The notes: generated by a model not told the origin, from the sequence alone. Numbered from the stretch's first letter, positions 1 through 8,590 are shown. The stretch: 64,000 nucleotides of DNA from Streptomyces dengpaensis (GCF_002946835.1 NZ_CP026652.1:3348001-3412000); one strand, 5' to 3'. Translations and numbers: made by a program.

Positions 1-33
1 CCTTCCCTTACTGCGTGCGACGGACCAGGAGTG

Positions 34-534
34 TCACAGCGGCACCACACCGAGCCGGTCGAGGAACCGGAAGAAGAGGTTTTCGGCCACAGGGTCGGGA
101 TCCGCGGCCAGTACGTCGAGGAGCGGCTCGGCGCTGACGGTGTGCCCGGCCTCGGCGGCCCAGGCGACGGCCCGGTCGGCGGCGTCGGCCGGTTCCAGGA
201 AGTAGTCGTCGACGCCGAGTCCGTCCTCGCCGCCGACGTACCCGGCCATCGCGTCCCGCGCCAGACACGTCGTCCACGTGCCGCTGCGGGGCGCGGCCGC
301 TTCGACGGCCACGCAGTCGCTGTCCATGACGTACCCGAAGAGCGCGGGCGCGCCGGTCTCCTGGGCGAGCGTGTTCATGTTCCCGATGTCGCCGTCGCCG
401 CTCGCGTACTCCCAGACCTGCCAGCCGTCGGGCGCCATGGTCCGGGGCACCATGCCCCGCGCGCCCGCCAGCGCCTCCAGCTCCGCGAGCGGCCGCTCAC
501 TTCTGCCCACGACGTAGTACCCCCAGTAGCCCAT
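34..534 (-). CDS. Conserved hypothetical protein, 166 aa
   Basis: I do not recognise a named domain. The protein starts MGYWGYYVVGRSERPL and is acidic, with no signal peptide or membrane segment, so it is probably cytosolic. I chose the ATG at 534 because a GGGGGA ribosome site lies about 6 bases upstream; a frame extension to 594 adds residues with no protein-like character. The composition (evenly spread hydrophobics, several aromatic residues, an Asp/Glu-rich middle) looks like a real folded protein. It is on the same strand as the toxin-antitoxin pair but more than 200 bases away, so I infer an independent unit. The function is unknown. Confidence 0.7.
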   Translation of the reverse strand: MGYWGYYVVGRSERPLAELEALAGARGMVPRTMAPDGWQVWEYASGDGDIGNMNTLAQETGAPALFGYVMDSDCVAVEAAAPRSGTWTTCLARDAMAGYVGGEDGLGVDDYFLEPADAADRAVAWAAEAGHTVSAEPLLDVLAADPDPVAENLFFRFLDRLGVVPL

Positions 535-759
535 GCCGCTTCCCCCTGGGTGTCGGTTCGGCTTGTGCTTCGGCTCGGGCCGAATACACCACAAGGGTGC
601 GGGGGTTGGCCAGGGAACGGACGAATCGGCCCAGGGCCGCGGAGATGCGGGCGGGATTCGCTGTTCCCGTCAGGCAGGATTCGCCAACAGCGTCGCCATG
701 CGCCGGGGCCCGAGAAGGCCGCGACACAGTCACGCCGGCCAGATCGAACCCCGGAGGCC

Positions 760-1191
760 TCATGCGCCGCCGCGGGCCCCTACGGTGTTCTCGTTGATGA
801 CCTCGACCACGCACTTCGCCCGAGCGGCGCGGGCGCCGTCCTTGATGCGGCCGTCGCTGGTGACCAGCGGGACCGCGTACCCTTCGGCGATAGCCACGTA
901 CGTCGCGTCGTACGCGGTCAGGTTCGGCCTCAGCTCCCGAACCCGCGCCAGAAACGGCACGTGCTCCGACCGCCGGATCGGTAGTGCCGCGAACTCGGTC
1001 ATCGCATCGTCCAGCTGGACGTCACTCAGCTTCCGTCCGCGGTGCCTGCCGAGCAGCGCCGAGGCGACCTCCACGTCGACCAGGTACGGAGCCAGGAGTC
1101 GCTCGCCACTGACGCGTTCACGCACCCGTTCGCCGACTGGTCCTGCGTCTGCCACGAGCATGACCAGCGCTCCGGCGTCGATGACGATCAC
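760..1191 (-). CDS. vapC: VapC-type PIN-domain toxin (predicted RNase)
   Basis: This 143-residue protein has the layout of a PIN-domain endoribonuclease. The expected acidic residues are visible: Asp5 in VIDAG, a Glu in LVDVEVASALL, Asp in AYDATYVAIAE and Asp in VTSDGRIK. Known VapC toxins use these residues to hold Mg2+ and cleave RNA, often tRNA. Its start overlaps the last 4 bases of the upstream antitoxin gene, which is the usual coupling in vapBC operons. The target RNA cannot be told from sequence. All four acidic positions are present, so the toxin appears intact. Confidence 0.9.
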   Translation of the reverse strand: MIVIDAGALVMLVADAGPVGERVRERVSGERLLAPYLVDVEVASALLGRHRGRKLSDVQLDDAMTEFAALPIRRSEHVPFLARVRELRPNLTAYDATYVAIAEGYAVPLVTSDGRIKDGARAARAKCVVEVINENTVGARGGA

Positions 1192-1418
1192 TCGTAACGC
1201 CGGCCCTCGTTGATATCCCGGAGCACCTCGTCGGTGGAGAGACGGGCAGTGGCACGCTCACGGATGCGCTCCAGTACATCCTCCAACGACGGCGTGGCCG
1301 CCTCCTGCTCAAGCAGGGCACGGGCGTAAGCCTGCAAGGACTGCCTGTTCCTGGCCGCCCTTATCTTCAGCTCGGTGAGCGCTTCCTCGGACAGATCACG
1401 CACATACAGAGTCGCCAT
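1188..1418 (-). CDS. vapB: VapB/FitA-like ribbon-helix-helix antitoxin
   Basis: This is a 76-residue protein with an N-terminal ribbon-helix-helix pattern: a strand (MATLYVRDLS) followed by two short helices (EEALTELKIRAARNRQS and LQAYARALLEQEA). The C-terminal tail, ending RDINEGRRYE, is expected to wrap the toxin. Antitoxins of this class bind their own promoter as dimers and neutralise the PIN toxin. It overlaps vapC by 4 bases and precedes it, the canonical order. A perfect 8-bp inverted repeat lies 20 bases upstream of the start and is the likely operator. Confidence 0.88.
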   Translation of the reverse strand: MATLYVRDLSEEALTELKIRAARNRQSLQAYARALLEQEAATPSLEDVLERIRERATARLSTDEVLRDINEGRRYE

Positions 1419-1437
1419 GCATCCACTTTAGTCGCAA

Positions 1438-1456
1438 TGCCAGCATTCTGCTGGCA
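1438..1456. promoter_or_regulatory. Palindromic operator of vapBC
   Basis: The sequence TGCCAGCA-TTC-TGCTGGCA has perfect 8-bp arms around 3 bases and ends 20 bases upstream of the vapB ATG. Between it and the start, on the minus strand, an A/T-rich GACTAAAGT could serve as a -10 region. An inverted repeat here is what a dimeric ribbon-helix-helix antitoxin would bind for autoregulation. The binding itself is inferred. Confidence 0.65.
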
Positions 1457-1475
1457 GAGTCCCAACCCGGCCGAC

Positions 1476-1544
1476 CCGCCCACCTCACCGCCGCTGGTCC
1501 GCCCACCTCACCCCCGCTGGCCTGCCGACCTCACTACCGCCGGA
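1476..1544. repeat. Three imperfect 23-bp tandem repeats
   Basis: Units begin at 1476, 1499 and 1522 (pattern CCGCCCACCTCACCGCCGC followed by TGGN); the third copy is more diverged. They fill the space between the vapBC promoter and the 3' end of the hexosaminidase gene. They may be the decayed 3' flank of that gene; no function is evident. Confidence 0.7.
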
Positions 1545-1554
1545 ACCACCGGCC

Positions 1555-3177
1555 TCAACCCAGCCGGTCCGCCAGCGTCTTGAACTCCACCCACGACAGC
1601 CCCGGCCGCTCCGGATTCCACAGCTTCTGCACCGTCGCGCGCAGCGGCATCCGAATCCCCGCCGCCACCTGATCCTGGGTCTGCGCGCCCGAGAGGTCGG
1701 CCCAGACCGCGAAGACCCCGCCAAGGATCTGGGCGTCGTACTGCGTGGGAACCGCCGTCGTGCCGCGCACCACGAGCGGGGTCCACTGCTCGTAGATGCG
1801 CTGACCGGTCGGATAGACGAAGGTCTGCGGCTGCCCGAGGACGTAGTAGAGGAATTCGTCGTTGTAGTTGATGAGCTCGCGCCCCGCGCTCAGGTACTCG
1901 ACCGGCTGCCGGGCCCCGATCTCCTTGCCCGTCCAGTACGCCACCTGCAGATCGGCGTCCGCCTGGACCTCGCCCCCGCGGAAGAACCCGTCGTTCCACG
2001 CCCGCGGAGTCCGGTCGTGCCCGCGCACCACGGCCGCGCGGTCGTTGAGCCAGCCGGTCGCCAGATCGGCGACGGTCGCCCCGGAGCCGTACGCGGCCTG
2101 GGCCGCGGTCGCCAGCTGCGGATACGACGCCTCCGGGTTCGCCACCGTCAGCGCCTGGTACTCGTCGCCGCCGAGATGCCAGAAGGCGCCGGGGAAGAGA
2201 CCCGCGTACTCATTGAGCAGTTCGTCGATGAGGTCCGCCGCGGCGGGCTTCGAGATGTCGACGGCCCCGCGCGTGGCGACCCCCGACACATTGCGCAGTT
2301 GGAGGTCGGGATGCGCGGCGATGACGGCGCCCAGGTGGCCGGGTGAGTCGATCTCGGGCACGACGGTGATGTGCCGGCTCTTCGCGAGGTCGATGATCCT
2401 GCGCACCTCCGCCTTGCTGAGGTGCTGCTTCGACACGATCTCGGGGTGCGTGTCGGACTGGATACGGAACCCCTGGTCGTCGGAGAAGTGCAGCCCGAGC
2501 TGGTTGAACTTCAGGTCGCCCAGCTCCCGGACCCGGTCCTCGATCCAGTCCGCCGTGAAGTGCTTGCGCGCGATGTCGAGCATGAGTCCGCGCTGCGCCT
2601 TCGCGGGCCGGTCGCGTACGACACCCTCGGGGGCCGTACCGCCTCCGTGCACCTCCTGCTTCAGGGTGCGCGTGCCGTAGAAGACGCCTGCGTCACTCGG
2701 ACCGGTGATCGTGACCCGCCCGTTCCTGACGGTCAGGGTGTACGACTCCGCTCCCCCGCTCCCTTCGTCGAGCCCCAGCGCGACATCGCCGTCCCGGGCG
2801 CCCGTCTGCCCCGCGTACGTCAGATTGAGCTCCCCCGCGAGCAGCCGCCCCTCGTCGGCGAGGTCCGCGTCGGACACGACCACCCGGGCGCCGGTGACGG
2901 GGCGCCATCCGGGTCCCCGGGCCGGGGTGTGCTCGCGTACGGCCGGGATGGTGCGCGGGGTCCGGGAGAGGGAATACGTCCGAGTCGGTGAAGGAGGGTC
3001 GGTCACGGCCGCCTTGTGGCCGGGCACCGACGCCCCCGTGGAATCGCCTCCGCCCGAGGGCCACACGGCGACGGCCACGGCAGTGGCGATACCGGTCACG
3101 GCCACAGCCGCCCCCGCCGCCAGGGCCCCCCGCTTCCGCCGAGCGGGCACGCGCCGCCTTCTGTTGGCCTTCCGCAT
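1555..3177 (-). CDS. GH20 beta-N-acetylhexosaminidase, membrane-anchored or secreted
   Basis: This 540-residue protein begins with an Arg/Lys-rich tail and one hydrophobic segment (about residues 18-42), a signal anchor or signal peptide. A linker and an N-terminal GH20b-like alpha/beta domain (about 80-190) follow, then a (beta/alpha)8 barrel. The barrel holds the substrate strand GLMLDIARKHF and the catalytic pair in HLGGDEYQAL, where Asp-Glu is the signature of GH20 substrate-assisted hydrolysis. Such enzymes release terminal GlcNAc or GalNAc from chitin oligomers or wall fragments outside the cell. A GAGGG ribosome site lies just upstream of the ATG. It is separated from the divergent uraD-like gene by a 415-bp repeat-bearing region. 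I looked for a DasR-type site there and saw none that was convincing. Confidence 0.92.
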   Translation of the reverse strand: MRKANRRRRVPARRKRGALAAGAAVAVTGIATAVAVAVWPSGGGDSTGASVPGHKAAVTDPPSPTRTYSLSRTPRTIPAVREHTPARGPGWRPVTGARVVVSDADLADEGRLLAGELNLTYAGQTGARDGDVALGLDEGSGGAESYTLTVRNGRVTITGPSDAGVFYGTRTLKQEVHGGGTAPEGVVRDRPAKAQRGLMLDIARKHFTADWIEDRVRELGDLKFNQLGLHFSDDQGFRIQSDTHPEIVSKQHLSKAEVRRIIDLAKSRHITVVPEIDSPGHLGAVIAAHPDLQLRNVSGVATRGAVDISKPAAADLIDELLNEYAGLFPGAFWHLGGDEYQALTVANPEASYPQLATAAQAAYGSGATVADLATGWLNDRAAVVRGHDRTPRAWNDGFFRGGEVQADADLQVAYWTGKEIGARQPVEYLSAGRELINYNDEFLYYVLGQPQTFVYPTGQRIYEQWTPLVVRGTTAVPTQYDAQILGGVFAVWADLSGAQTQDQVAAGIRMPLRATVQKLWNPERPGLSWVEFKTLADRLG

Positions 3178-3592
3178 CTGGCCCTCACACCCTCACGCTG
3201 TTAAGCCGTCACGCCGTCACGTTGGTATGCATCTCCGCGCTCATCTTCTCCGCGCGTCGCCGGGTGCGCCTCTCGGTGCACCCCTCGGTACGCACCTCGC
3301 TGCGCCTTTCGGTACGCCTCGCGGTGCGCCTCTTCATACACGTGTGCGCATATCCATGTCTGCGCGCCTCTGCGTACACGGCCTCCGCGTCTTTCCCGCG
3401 TCCACCGGGTGAACGTAAGCCGACCTCGCCGCCGGTCAACCGTCCACCACACGCTCTGAAACTCTCCCGTCCGGGTGAAATTCAGGCATCCGTCGGACAG
3501 TCGCTGACACCCCTCTATAGCGTGAGCGGCACGACTCTCACTTCTTCCCCTGCCGAAACACCGTCTCTTCATCCCACCGCCGAGGACCCACG
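3178..3592. other. Gene-free divergent region with repeats and promoters
   Basis: No convincing gene lies here. It holds a 12-bp repeat array (3262-3333), an inverted CTGAA/TTCAG pair (3456-3460 and 3481-3485), and a TATAGC hexamer at 3516-3521 that could be the -10 of the rightward uraD-like gene. On the minus strand it must also carry the hexosaminidase promoter. A 137-residue minus-strand frame through the array is only the repeat translated and has no other support. Confidence 0.5.
3262..3333. repeat. Six tandem 12-bp repeats
   Basis: The unit is close to CGGTGCGCCTCT. Copies start at 3262, 3274, 3286, 3298, 3310 and 3322, each differing at 1-3 positions. The array lies in the leader of the hexosaminidase gene. 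The period is a multiple of 3 and no frame is interrupted, so it reads as a spurious 4-residue repeat on either strand. Confidence 0.8.
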
Positions 3593-4165
3593 CTGACGTC
3601 ACACCGTCTCCCACGCCTCCCCGGCCAGGTCGCCCTCCCCGAGCAGAAGAGCGCGGCGCCGTCCCCGGCCCGCCTCGAGCGGTTCAACTCCGCGCCCGCC
3701 GACGAGGTCATGAGCGCCCTCCTCGCGTGCTGCCACAGCCTGCGCTGGGCCCACCGCCTGGCCGACCACCGGCCCTACCCGGACCTGGACGCGCTGCTCG
3801 CCGCGGCCGACGAGGCGGCGTACGACCTGACCCCCGCCGACCTCGCCGAGGCCCTGGCGGCCGAGTCGCTCACGCCGCTCCCGGACGGCGCGTACTCCGC
3901 CGCCCACACCGCGCTGAGCGCCGCACACGCCGCGTACGAGAGCCGCTTCGGACATGTGTTCGTCATCTGCCTGGACGCTGTCGCCCCGGCCGAGACCCTG
4001 GACCAGGTACTCGCCGCGATCCGGTCACGTCTGACGAACGACCCCGAGGAGGAGCGCGTCATCACGGCGGAGGAGCTCCGCCGCCTAGCGAAGGGCCGCC
4101 TGTCCCGCCTCGTACGGAACGACTTCTCACCGCAGCCCCTGGGGCTGGGGGAAGCCGCCCGCTGA
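3593..4165 (+). CDS. UraD-like (OHCU decarboxylase family) protein, probable CTG start
   Basis: The conserved N-terminal block of 2-oxo-4-hydroxy-4-carboxy-5-ureidoimidazoline decarboxylase is clear (LERFNSAPADEVMSALLACC), as is the C-terminal core (AYESRFGHVFVICLDA, RLTND, RLAKGRLSRL). True family members act in the purine (urate) degradation pathway. The first ATG (3710) falls inside the conserved block. Upstream in frame there is no ATG, GTG or TTG back to the stop at 3518-3520, but a CTG at 3593 follows GAGGA by 6 bases, so I place the start there (190 aa). The HP(R/D)(I/L)G segment that carries the catalytic His in the family is replaced by a stretch reading AAESLTPLPDG, so the activity is doubtful. 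No uraH or other purine gene adjoins it. Confidence 0.72.
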   Translation: MTSHRLPRLPGQVALPEQKSAAPSPARLERFNSAPADEVMSALLACCHSLRWAHRLADHRPYPDLDALLAAADEAAYDLTPADLAEALAAESLTPLPDGAYSAAHTALSAAHAAYESRFGHVFVICLDAVAPAETLDQVLAAIRSRLTNDPEEERVITAEELRRLAKGRLSRLVRNDFSPQPLGLGEAAR

Positions 4166-4218
4166 CAGCGCGTACGTAATAGACCGTCCGTGCCTGTTTG
4201 ATTGCCAGTTTGATCACA

Positions 4219-4262
4219 TTGACAGGGCCGCTGTAAGCGTTCCGACAACACGTCGCTACGAT
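4219..4262 (+). promoter_or_regulatory. Possible promoter of sdhCDAB
   Basis: A TTGACA hexamer at 4219-4224 and a TACGAT hexamer at 4257-4262 lie upstream of sdhC, but they are 32 bp apart. They cannot be one promoter and may belong to two overlapping ones. The leader from there to the sdhC start is about 90 bases. This call rests only on hexamer resemblance. Confidence 0.3.
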
Positions 4263-4350
4263 GGCCGGGGCCGGTGGACCGTACCCGGCCGGGCCCGACC
4301 GACAGAGAAGCCGGCGCGGCTCTCAATCCCCGCTCCCGGAGGGTTCTTCC

Positions 4351-4731
4351 GTGCCGGCTGGAACGCTGTACCGCGGCCGGGAAGGCATGTGGTCCTGGGT
4401 GGCTCACCGAGTCACCGGCGTCCTCATCTTCTTCTTCCTGTTCGTACACGTGCTGGACACCGCTCTCGTCCGTGTCTCCCCCGAGGACTACGACAAGGTC
4501 GTAGCCGTTTACAAGGCCCCCATCGTCGCGCTGCTGGAGTACGGCCTCGTGGCCGCCGTCCTCTTCCACGCGCTCAACGGCCTGCGGGTCATCGCCGTCG
4601 ACTTCTGGTCGAAGGGCCCGCGTTACCAGAAGCAGATGCTCTGGTCCGTCGTCGGTATCTGGGTCGTGCTGATGGCCGGGGCGCTGTACCCCGTCCTCGG
4701 TCACGCAGTCCGCGAAGTCTTCGGGAGCTGA
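4351..4731 (+). CDS. sdhC: Succinate dehydrogenase cytochrome b556 subunit SdhC
   Basis: This 126-residue membrane subunit of complex II has three hydrophobic helices. The first begins in the WSWVAHRVTGVLIFFF stretch and carries HVLD, where a heme ligand is expected. A later FHALNGLRV matches the H-x-x-N-G-x-R motif of the family. I chose the GTG at 4351 (VPAGTLYRGREGMW) because GGAGGG lies 7 bases upstream and the family begins here; the ATG at 4261 would add 30 non-conserved residues. It is the first gene of sdhCDAB, 5 bases before sdhD. It anchors SdhAB and passes electrons to menaquinone. Confidence 0.93.
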   Translation: MPAGTLYRGREGMWSWVAHRVTGVLIFFFLFVHVLDTALVRVSPEDYDKVVAVYKAPIVALLEYGLVAAVLFHALNGLRVIAVDFWSKGPRYQKQMLWSVVGIWVVLMAGALYPVLGHAVREVFGS

Positions 4732-4736
4732 CACAG

Positions 4737-5228
4737 ATGTCCACCACTGAGACCTCCGCTTCCGGTATCGGGCCCGTCGAGGGCGCGGGCGCGCTGTCGT
4801 CGTTCAGCGTCGACAACCCTGCCCCCCTCATCGAGGCCCCGCGCAAGCGCACCACGAAGACCCCCAAGTCGACCCGCGGCAACTTCGAGATGTACGGCTG
4901 GCTCTTCATGCGCCTGTCCGGCGTCGTGCTGGTCGTCCTGGTCATCGGCCACCTGCTCATCCAGCTCGTCCTCGACGGCGGCGTCTCCAAGATCGGCTTC
5001 GCCTTCGTGGCCGGCCGCTGGGCCTCCCCGTTCTGGCAGACCTGGGACCTGCTGATGCTGTGGCTGGCGATGCTGCACGGCGCCAACGGTCTGCGTACGG
5101 TCATCAACGACTACGCGGAGCGCCCGAACACGCGTCTGTGGCTGAAGGGCCTGCTGTACACCGCCACGGTGTTCACGATCCTGCTGGGCACGCTGGTGAT
5201 CTTCACCTTCGACCCGAACATCCGCTAG
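4737..5228 (+). CDS. sdhD: Succinate dehydrogenase membrane anchor SdhD
   Basis: This 163-residue protein has a Pro/Lys-rich cytosolic N-terminus of about 55 residues and then three transmembrane helices ([20 protein letters not shown] onward). It carries IGHLLIQ, with a candidate heme His, and [14 protein letters not shown], the same H-x-x-N-G-x-R signature as SdhC. With SdhC it forms the quinone site of complex II. It is the second gene of the operon, 5 bases after sdhC and 23 bases before sdhA. Confidence 0.92.
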   Translation: MSTTETSASGIGPVEGAGALSSFSVDNPAPLIEAPRKRTTKTPKSTRGNFEMYGWLFMRLSGVVLVVLVIGHLLIQLVLDGGVSKIGFAFVAGRWASPFWQTWDLLMLWLAMLHGANGLRTVINDYAERPNTRLWLKGLLYTATVFTILLGTLVIFTFDPNIR

Positions 5229-5251
5229 GCACGGGGCTGAGGCAACCACTC

Positions 5252-7006
5252 ATGAAGTTCCACAAGTACGACACCGTCATCGTCGGCGCCGGCGGCGCCG
5301 GCATGCGCGCCGCCATCGAGGCGACGAAGCGCAGCCGCACCGCCGTGCTGACGAAGCTCTACCCCACCCGCTCCCACACGGGCGCCGCGCAGGGCGGCAT
5401 GGCCGCCGCGCTGGCCAACGTGGAGGAGGACAACTGGGAGTGGCACACCTTCGACACCGTCAAGGGCGGTGACTACCTGGTTGACCAGGACGCCGCCGAG
5501 ATCCTCGCGAAGGAGGCCATCGACTCGGTCCTCGACCTGGAGAAGATGGGCCTGCCCTTCAACCGGACGCCCGACGGGACGATCGACCAGCGCCGTTTCG
5601 GCGGTCACTCCCGCAACCACGGAGAGGCGCCGGTCCGCCGCTCCTGCTACGCGGCCGACCGCACCGGCCACATGATCCTCCAGACGCTGTACCAGAACTG
5701 CGTCAAGGAGGGCGTGGAGTTCTTCAACGAGTTCTACGTCCTCGACCAGCTGATCACCGAGGTCGACGGCGTCAAGCGCTCGGCGGGCGTCGTCGCGTAC
5801 GAGCTCGCGACCGGTGAGATCCACGTCTTCCAGGCGAAGTCCGTGATCTACGCGTCCGGCGGCACCGGCAAGTTCTTCAAGGTGACGTCCAACGCGCACA
5901 CCCTGACGGGTGACGGCCAGGCGGCGGTCTACCGCCGGGGCCTGCCGCTGGAGGACATGGAGTTCTTCCAGTTCCACCCGACCGGCATCTGGCGCATGGG
6001 CATCCTGCTGACGGAGGGCGCCCGCGGTGAGGGCGGCATCCTCCGCAACAAGGACGGCGAGCGCTTCATGGAGAAGTACGCGCCGGTCATGAAGGACCTC
6101 GCGTCCCGTGACGTCGTCTCGCGGTCGATCTACACCGAGATCCGCGAGGGCCGGGGCTGCGGCCCCGAGGGTGACCATGTCTACCTGGACCTGACGCACC
6201 TTCCCCCGGAGCAGCTGGACGCCAAGCTGCCCGACATCACCGAGTTCGCCCGCACCTACCTGGGCATCGAGCCGTACACGGACCCGATCCCGATCCAGCC
6301 CACCGCGCACTACGCGATGGGCGGCATTCCGACGAACGTCGAGGGTGAGGTGCTGAGCGACAACACCACGGTCGTCCCGGGCCTGTACGCGGCCGGCGAG
6401 GTCGCGTGTGTGTCGGTCCACGGCGCGAACCGCCTGGGCACGAACTCCCTCCTGGACATCAACGTGTTCGGGCGCCGCGCGGGCATCGCCGCGGCCGAGT
6501 ACTCGGCGAAGGCCGACTACGTCGAGCTGCCCGAGGACCCGGCGTCGCTGGTCATCGAGCAGGTCGAGCGGCTGCGCAACTCCACGGGCACCGAGCGGGT
6601 CGCCGACATCCGCCGGGAGCTCCAGGAGTGCATGGACGCCAACGTGATGGTGTTCCGCACGGAGCAGACGATCAAGACGGCGGTCGAGAAGATCGCGGAG
6701 CTGCGCGAGCGCTACCGGAACGTCTCGATCCAGGACAAGGGCAGGCGGTTCAACACGGACCTCCTGGAGGCCATCGAGCTGGGCAACCTGCTCGACCTGG
6801 CCGAGGTCATGGCCGTATCGGCCCTGGCCCGCAAGGAGTCCCGCGGCGGCCACTACCGCGAGGACTACCCGAACCGCGACGACGTCAACTTCATGCGCCA
6901 CACCATGGCGTACCGCGAGGTCGGCGACGACGGCACCGAGTCCATCCGTCTCGACTACAAGCCGGTCGTCCAGACCCGCTACCAGCCGATGGAGCGTAAG
7001 TACTGA
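5252..7006 (+). CDS. sdhA: Succinate dehydrogenase flavoprotein subunit SdhA
   Basis: This 584-residue FAD subunit oxidises succinate to fumarate in the TCA cycle. Visible features are the N-terminal dinucleotide fold ([16 protein letters not shown]), the covalent-FAD histidine region ([13 protein letters not shown]), active-site segments FHPTGI and TEGARGEGG, the FAD-binding [13 protein letters not shown], and the C-terminal helical domain with [12 protein letters not shown] chose the ATG at 5252, where homology starts; the same frame is open further upstream inside sdhD but only as out-of-frame sequence. Its stop overlaps the sdhB start by one base (TGATG). Confidence 0.97.
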   Translation: MKFHKYDTVIVGAGGAGMRAAIEATKRSRTAVLTKLYPTRSHTGAAQGGMAAALANVEEDNWEWHTFDTVKGGDYLVDQDAAEILAKEAIDSVLDLEKMGLPFNRTPDGTIDQRRFGGHSRNHGEAPVRRSCYAADRTGHMILQTLYQNCVKEGVEFFNEFYVLDQLITEVDGVKRSAGVVAYELATGEIHVFQAKSVIYASGGTGKFFKVTSNAHTLTGDGQAAVYRRGLPLEDMEFFQFHPTGIWRMGILLTEGARGEGGILRNKDGERFMEKYAPVMKDLASRDVVSRSIYTEIREGRGCGPEGDHVYLDLTHLPPEQLDAKLPDITEFARTYLGIEPYTDPIPIQPTAHYAMGGIPTNVEGEVLSDNTTVVPGLYAAGEVACVSVHGANRLGTNSLLDINVFGRRAGIAAAEYSAKADYVELPEDPASLVIEQVERLRNSTGTERVADIRRELQECMDANVMVFRTEQTIKTAVEKIAELRERYRNVSIQDKGRRFNTDLLEAIELGNLLDLAEVMAVSALARKESRGGHYREDYPNRDDVNFMRHTMAYREVGDDGTESIRLDYKPVVQTRYQPMERKY

Positions 7007-7767
7007 TGGCTACCCCTGTTCTGGACAAGGCGGAGGCAGAGTCCGCCGCCTCCCCCTACATCACGGTCACCTTCCGGATCCGCCGCTTCAACCCGGAGGT
7101 CTCGGCGGAGGCCGTGTGGGAAGACTTCCAGCTGGAGATCGACCCGAAGGAGCGCGTCCTCGACGGTCTCCACAAGATCAAGTGGGACGTCGACGGAACG
7201 CTGACCTTCCGCCGCTCCTGCGCGCACGGCATCTGCGGCTCGGACGCCATGCGGATCAACGGCAAGAACCGCCTTGCCTGCAAGACGCTGATCAAGGACA
7301 TCAACCCTGAGAAGCCCATCACGGTCGAGCCCATCAAGGGCCTGACGGTCCTGAAGGACCTCGTGGTCGACATGGAGCCGTTCTTCCAGGCGTTCCGCGA
7401 CGTGATGCCGTTCCTGATCACCAAGGACACGAACGAGCCCACGCGCGAGCGCCTGCAGTCGGCCGAGGACCGCGAGCGCTTCGACGACACGACGAAGTGC
7501 ATCCTCTGCGCGGCCTGCACCTCCTCGTGCCCGGTCTTCTGGAACGACGGCCAGTACTTCGGTCCTGCCGCCATCGTCAACGCGCACCGCTTCATCTTCG
7601 ACTCGCGCGACGAGGCGGGCGAGCAGCGCCTGGAGATCCTGAACGACAAGGACGGCGTCTGGCGCTGCCGCACGACCTTCAACTGCACGGACGCCTGCCC
7701 GCGCGGTATCGAGGTCACGAAGGCGATCCAGGAAGTGAAGAGGGCGCTGATCACTCGGCGGTTCTGA
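7006..7767 (+). CDS. sdhB: Succinate dehydrogenase iron-sulfur subunit SdhB
   Basis: This 253-residue electron-transfer subunit is complete. The 2Fe-2S ligands are Cys72, Cys77 and Cys92, with Asp80 at the third position as in several SdhB proteins (SCAHGICGSDAM). The 4Fe-4S motif is at residues 166-176 (CILCAACTSSCP), and the 3Fe-4S cluster is near CRTTFNCTDACPRGI. It links SdhA to the SdhCD anchor. It is coupled to sdhA by TGATG and followed by a strong hairpin, so it ends the operon. Confidence 0.97.
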   Translation: MATPVLDKAEAESAASPYITVTFRIRRFNPEVSAEAVWEDFQLEIDPKERVLDGLHKIKWDVDGTLTFRRSCAHGICGSDAMRINGKNRLACKTLIKDINPEKPITVEPIKGLTVLKDLVVDMEPFFQAFRDVMPFLITKDTNEPTRERLQSAEDRERFDDTTKCILCAACTSSCPVFWNDGQYFGPAAIVNAHRFIFDSRDEAGEQRLEILNDKDGVWRCRTTFNCTDACPRGIEVTKAIQEVKRALITRRF

Positions 7768-7790
7768 CGTCGTTTCCTGTACGTCGCTGT

Positions 7791-7820
7791 GGGCCCCGTT
7801 TCCCTTTGGGAGCGGGGCCC
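7791..7820 (+). terminator. Terminator after sdhB
   Basis: The perfect 8-bp arms GGGCCCCG (7791-7798) and CGGGGCCC (7813-7820) enclose a nested TCCC/GGGA pair with a TTT loop. The hairpin lies 24 bases after the sdhB stop. There is no U-tract, which is usual in Streptomyces. Confidence 0.8.
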
Positions 7821-7924
7821 TCGCGCATGCCGGGCCACGATCGACTGAAGCGGCATGAACGGGACGCCCGCGGCCCGCCCGGCCTACGATGATGGCCTCG
7901 ACACCAGCCCACAGGAGGCACGTG

Positions 7925-8554
7925 ATGTCCGCAGCACCTGTCGAATGGTCCGAGCACCCGACCGAGCACCGTCGGTCGAAGACGCTCCTTGAAATGGCCG
8001 ACGACATCATGGACCAGATGCCGGGCTACCGCGTCGAGATCATCGGAGGCCAGATCCTCGTGACCCCGCCCCCGGACGGCGCCCACGCCCGCGCCCTGAC
8101 TAAGCTCATGCGCCCTTTCATCGCGTCGGGCTTGGACGAGGAAGAGACAAATGTGCTCCAAGCCGTCGGGCTCTGGCTACCCGAAGAAAACAAAGGCTTC
8201 GCCGTTCCTGACCTCGCCGTAGTCGACGGCGACTTCGAAGAGCACCTTGTCAAGCGCAACTGTTACGACCCCGTCTGCTTCCGCCTCGTCCTGGAAGTCA
8301 CCTCCAGCAACCGGACGACTGACCTCCGCATCAAGGACTCCGTGTACGCCGAAGCAAAGATCCCCGTCTACGTCATCGTCGACCGCCAGCACCAGCGCCT
8401 CCACGTCCTCACCGACCCCGCCGGAGGCGAGTACGCAAGCCATCGCGTTCACGCCCCCGGCGAGATCGCCCAGCTCCCCGACTCCATCGGCGCCAAGGTC
8501 ACCCTCGACGTGGCCGAGATCCTCGAAGCAGGTCGCCCGAAGCAGGCCCCCTGA
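7925..8554 (+). CDS. Uma2-family (DUF820) putative restriction-like nuclease
   Basis: This 209-residue protein has the PD-(D/E)xK-like Uma2 fold seen in large paralogous sets in actinomycetes and cyanobacteria. Visible are an N-terminal YRVEIIGGQILVTPPP strand pair, AVPDLAVVDGDF with the conserved Pro-Asp, RLVLEVTSS with the acidic residue of the core, and KDSVYAEAKIPVYVIVD with the catalytic-type Lys region. AGGAGG lies 6 bases before the ATG at 7925; a GTG one codon earlier is possible. The physiological role of the family is not settled. A second member lies at 23131-23760. Confidence 0.85.
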   Translation: MSAAPVEWSEHPTEHRRSKTLLEMADDIMDQMPGYRVEIIGGQILVTPPPDGAHARALTKLMRPFIASGLDEEETNVLQAVGLWLPEENKGFAVPDLAVVDGDFEEHLVKRNCYDPVCFRLVLEVTSSNRTTDLRIKDSVYAEAKIPVYVIVDRQHQRLHVLTDPAGGEYASHRVHAPGEIAQLPDSIGAKVTLDVAEILEAGRPKQAP

Positions 8555-8590
8555 TCGCAACTGACTCAGAGTCGATCACAACTGGCTCAG
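8553..8590. repeat. 17-bp direct repeat at a convergent gene junction
   Basis: GATCGCAACTGACTCAG (8553-8569) and GATCACAACTGGCTCAG (8574-8590) differ at two bases with a 21-bp period. The first copy follows the Uma2 stop and the second covers the last codons of the DUF4132 gene. A small local duplication is the simplest reading. Confidence 0.7.

Noticed and set aside
3400..3520. DasR-type operator upstream of the hexosaminidase gene
   Set aside because: No stretch close to the known TGGTCTAGACCA-type consensus was found.
3201..3614. 137-residue minus-strand frame in the hexosaminidase leader
   Set aside because: It consists mainly of the translated 12-bp repeat and lacks a start signal.
5225..6901. 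558-residue minus-strand frame opposite sdhA
   Set aside because: It is the antisense of a highly conserved gene in high-GC DNA, where such frames are expected; it has no ribosome site or family.
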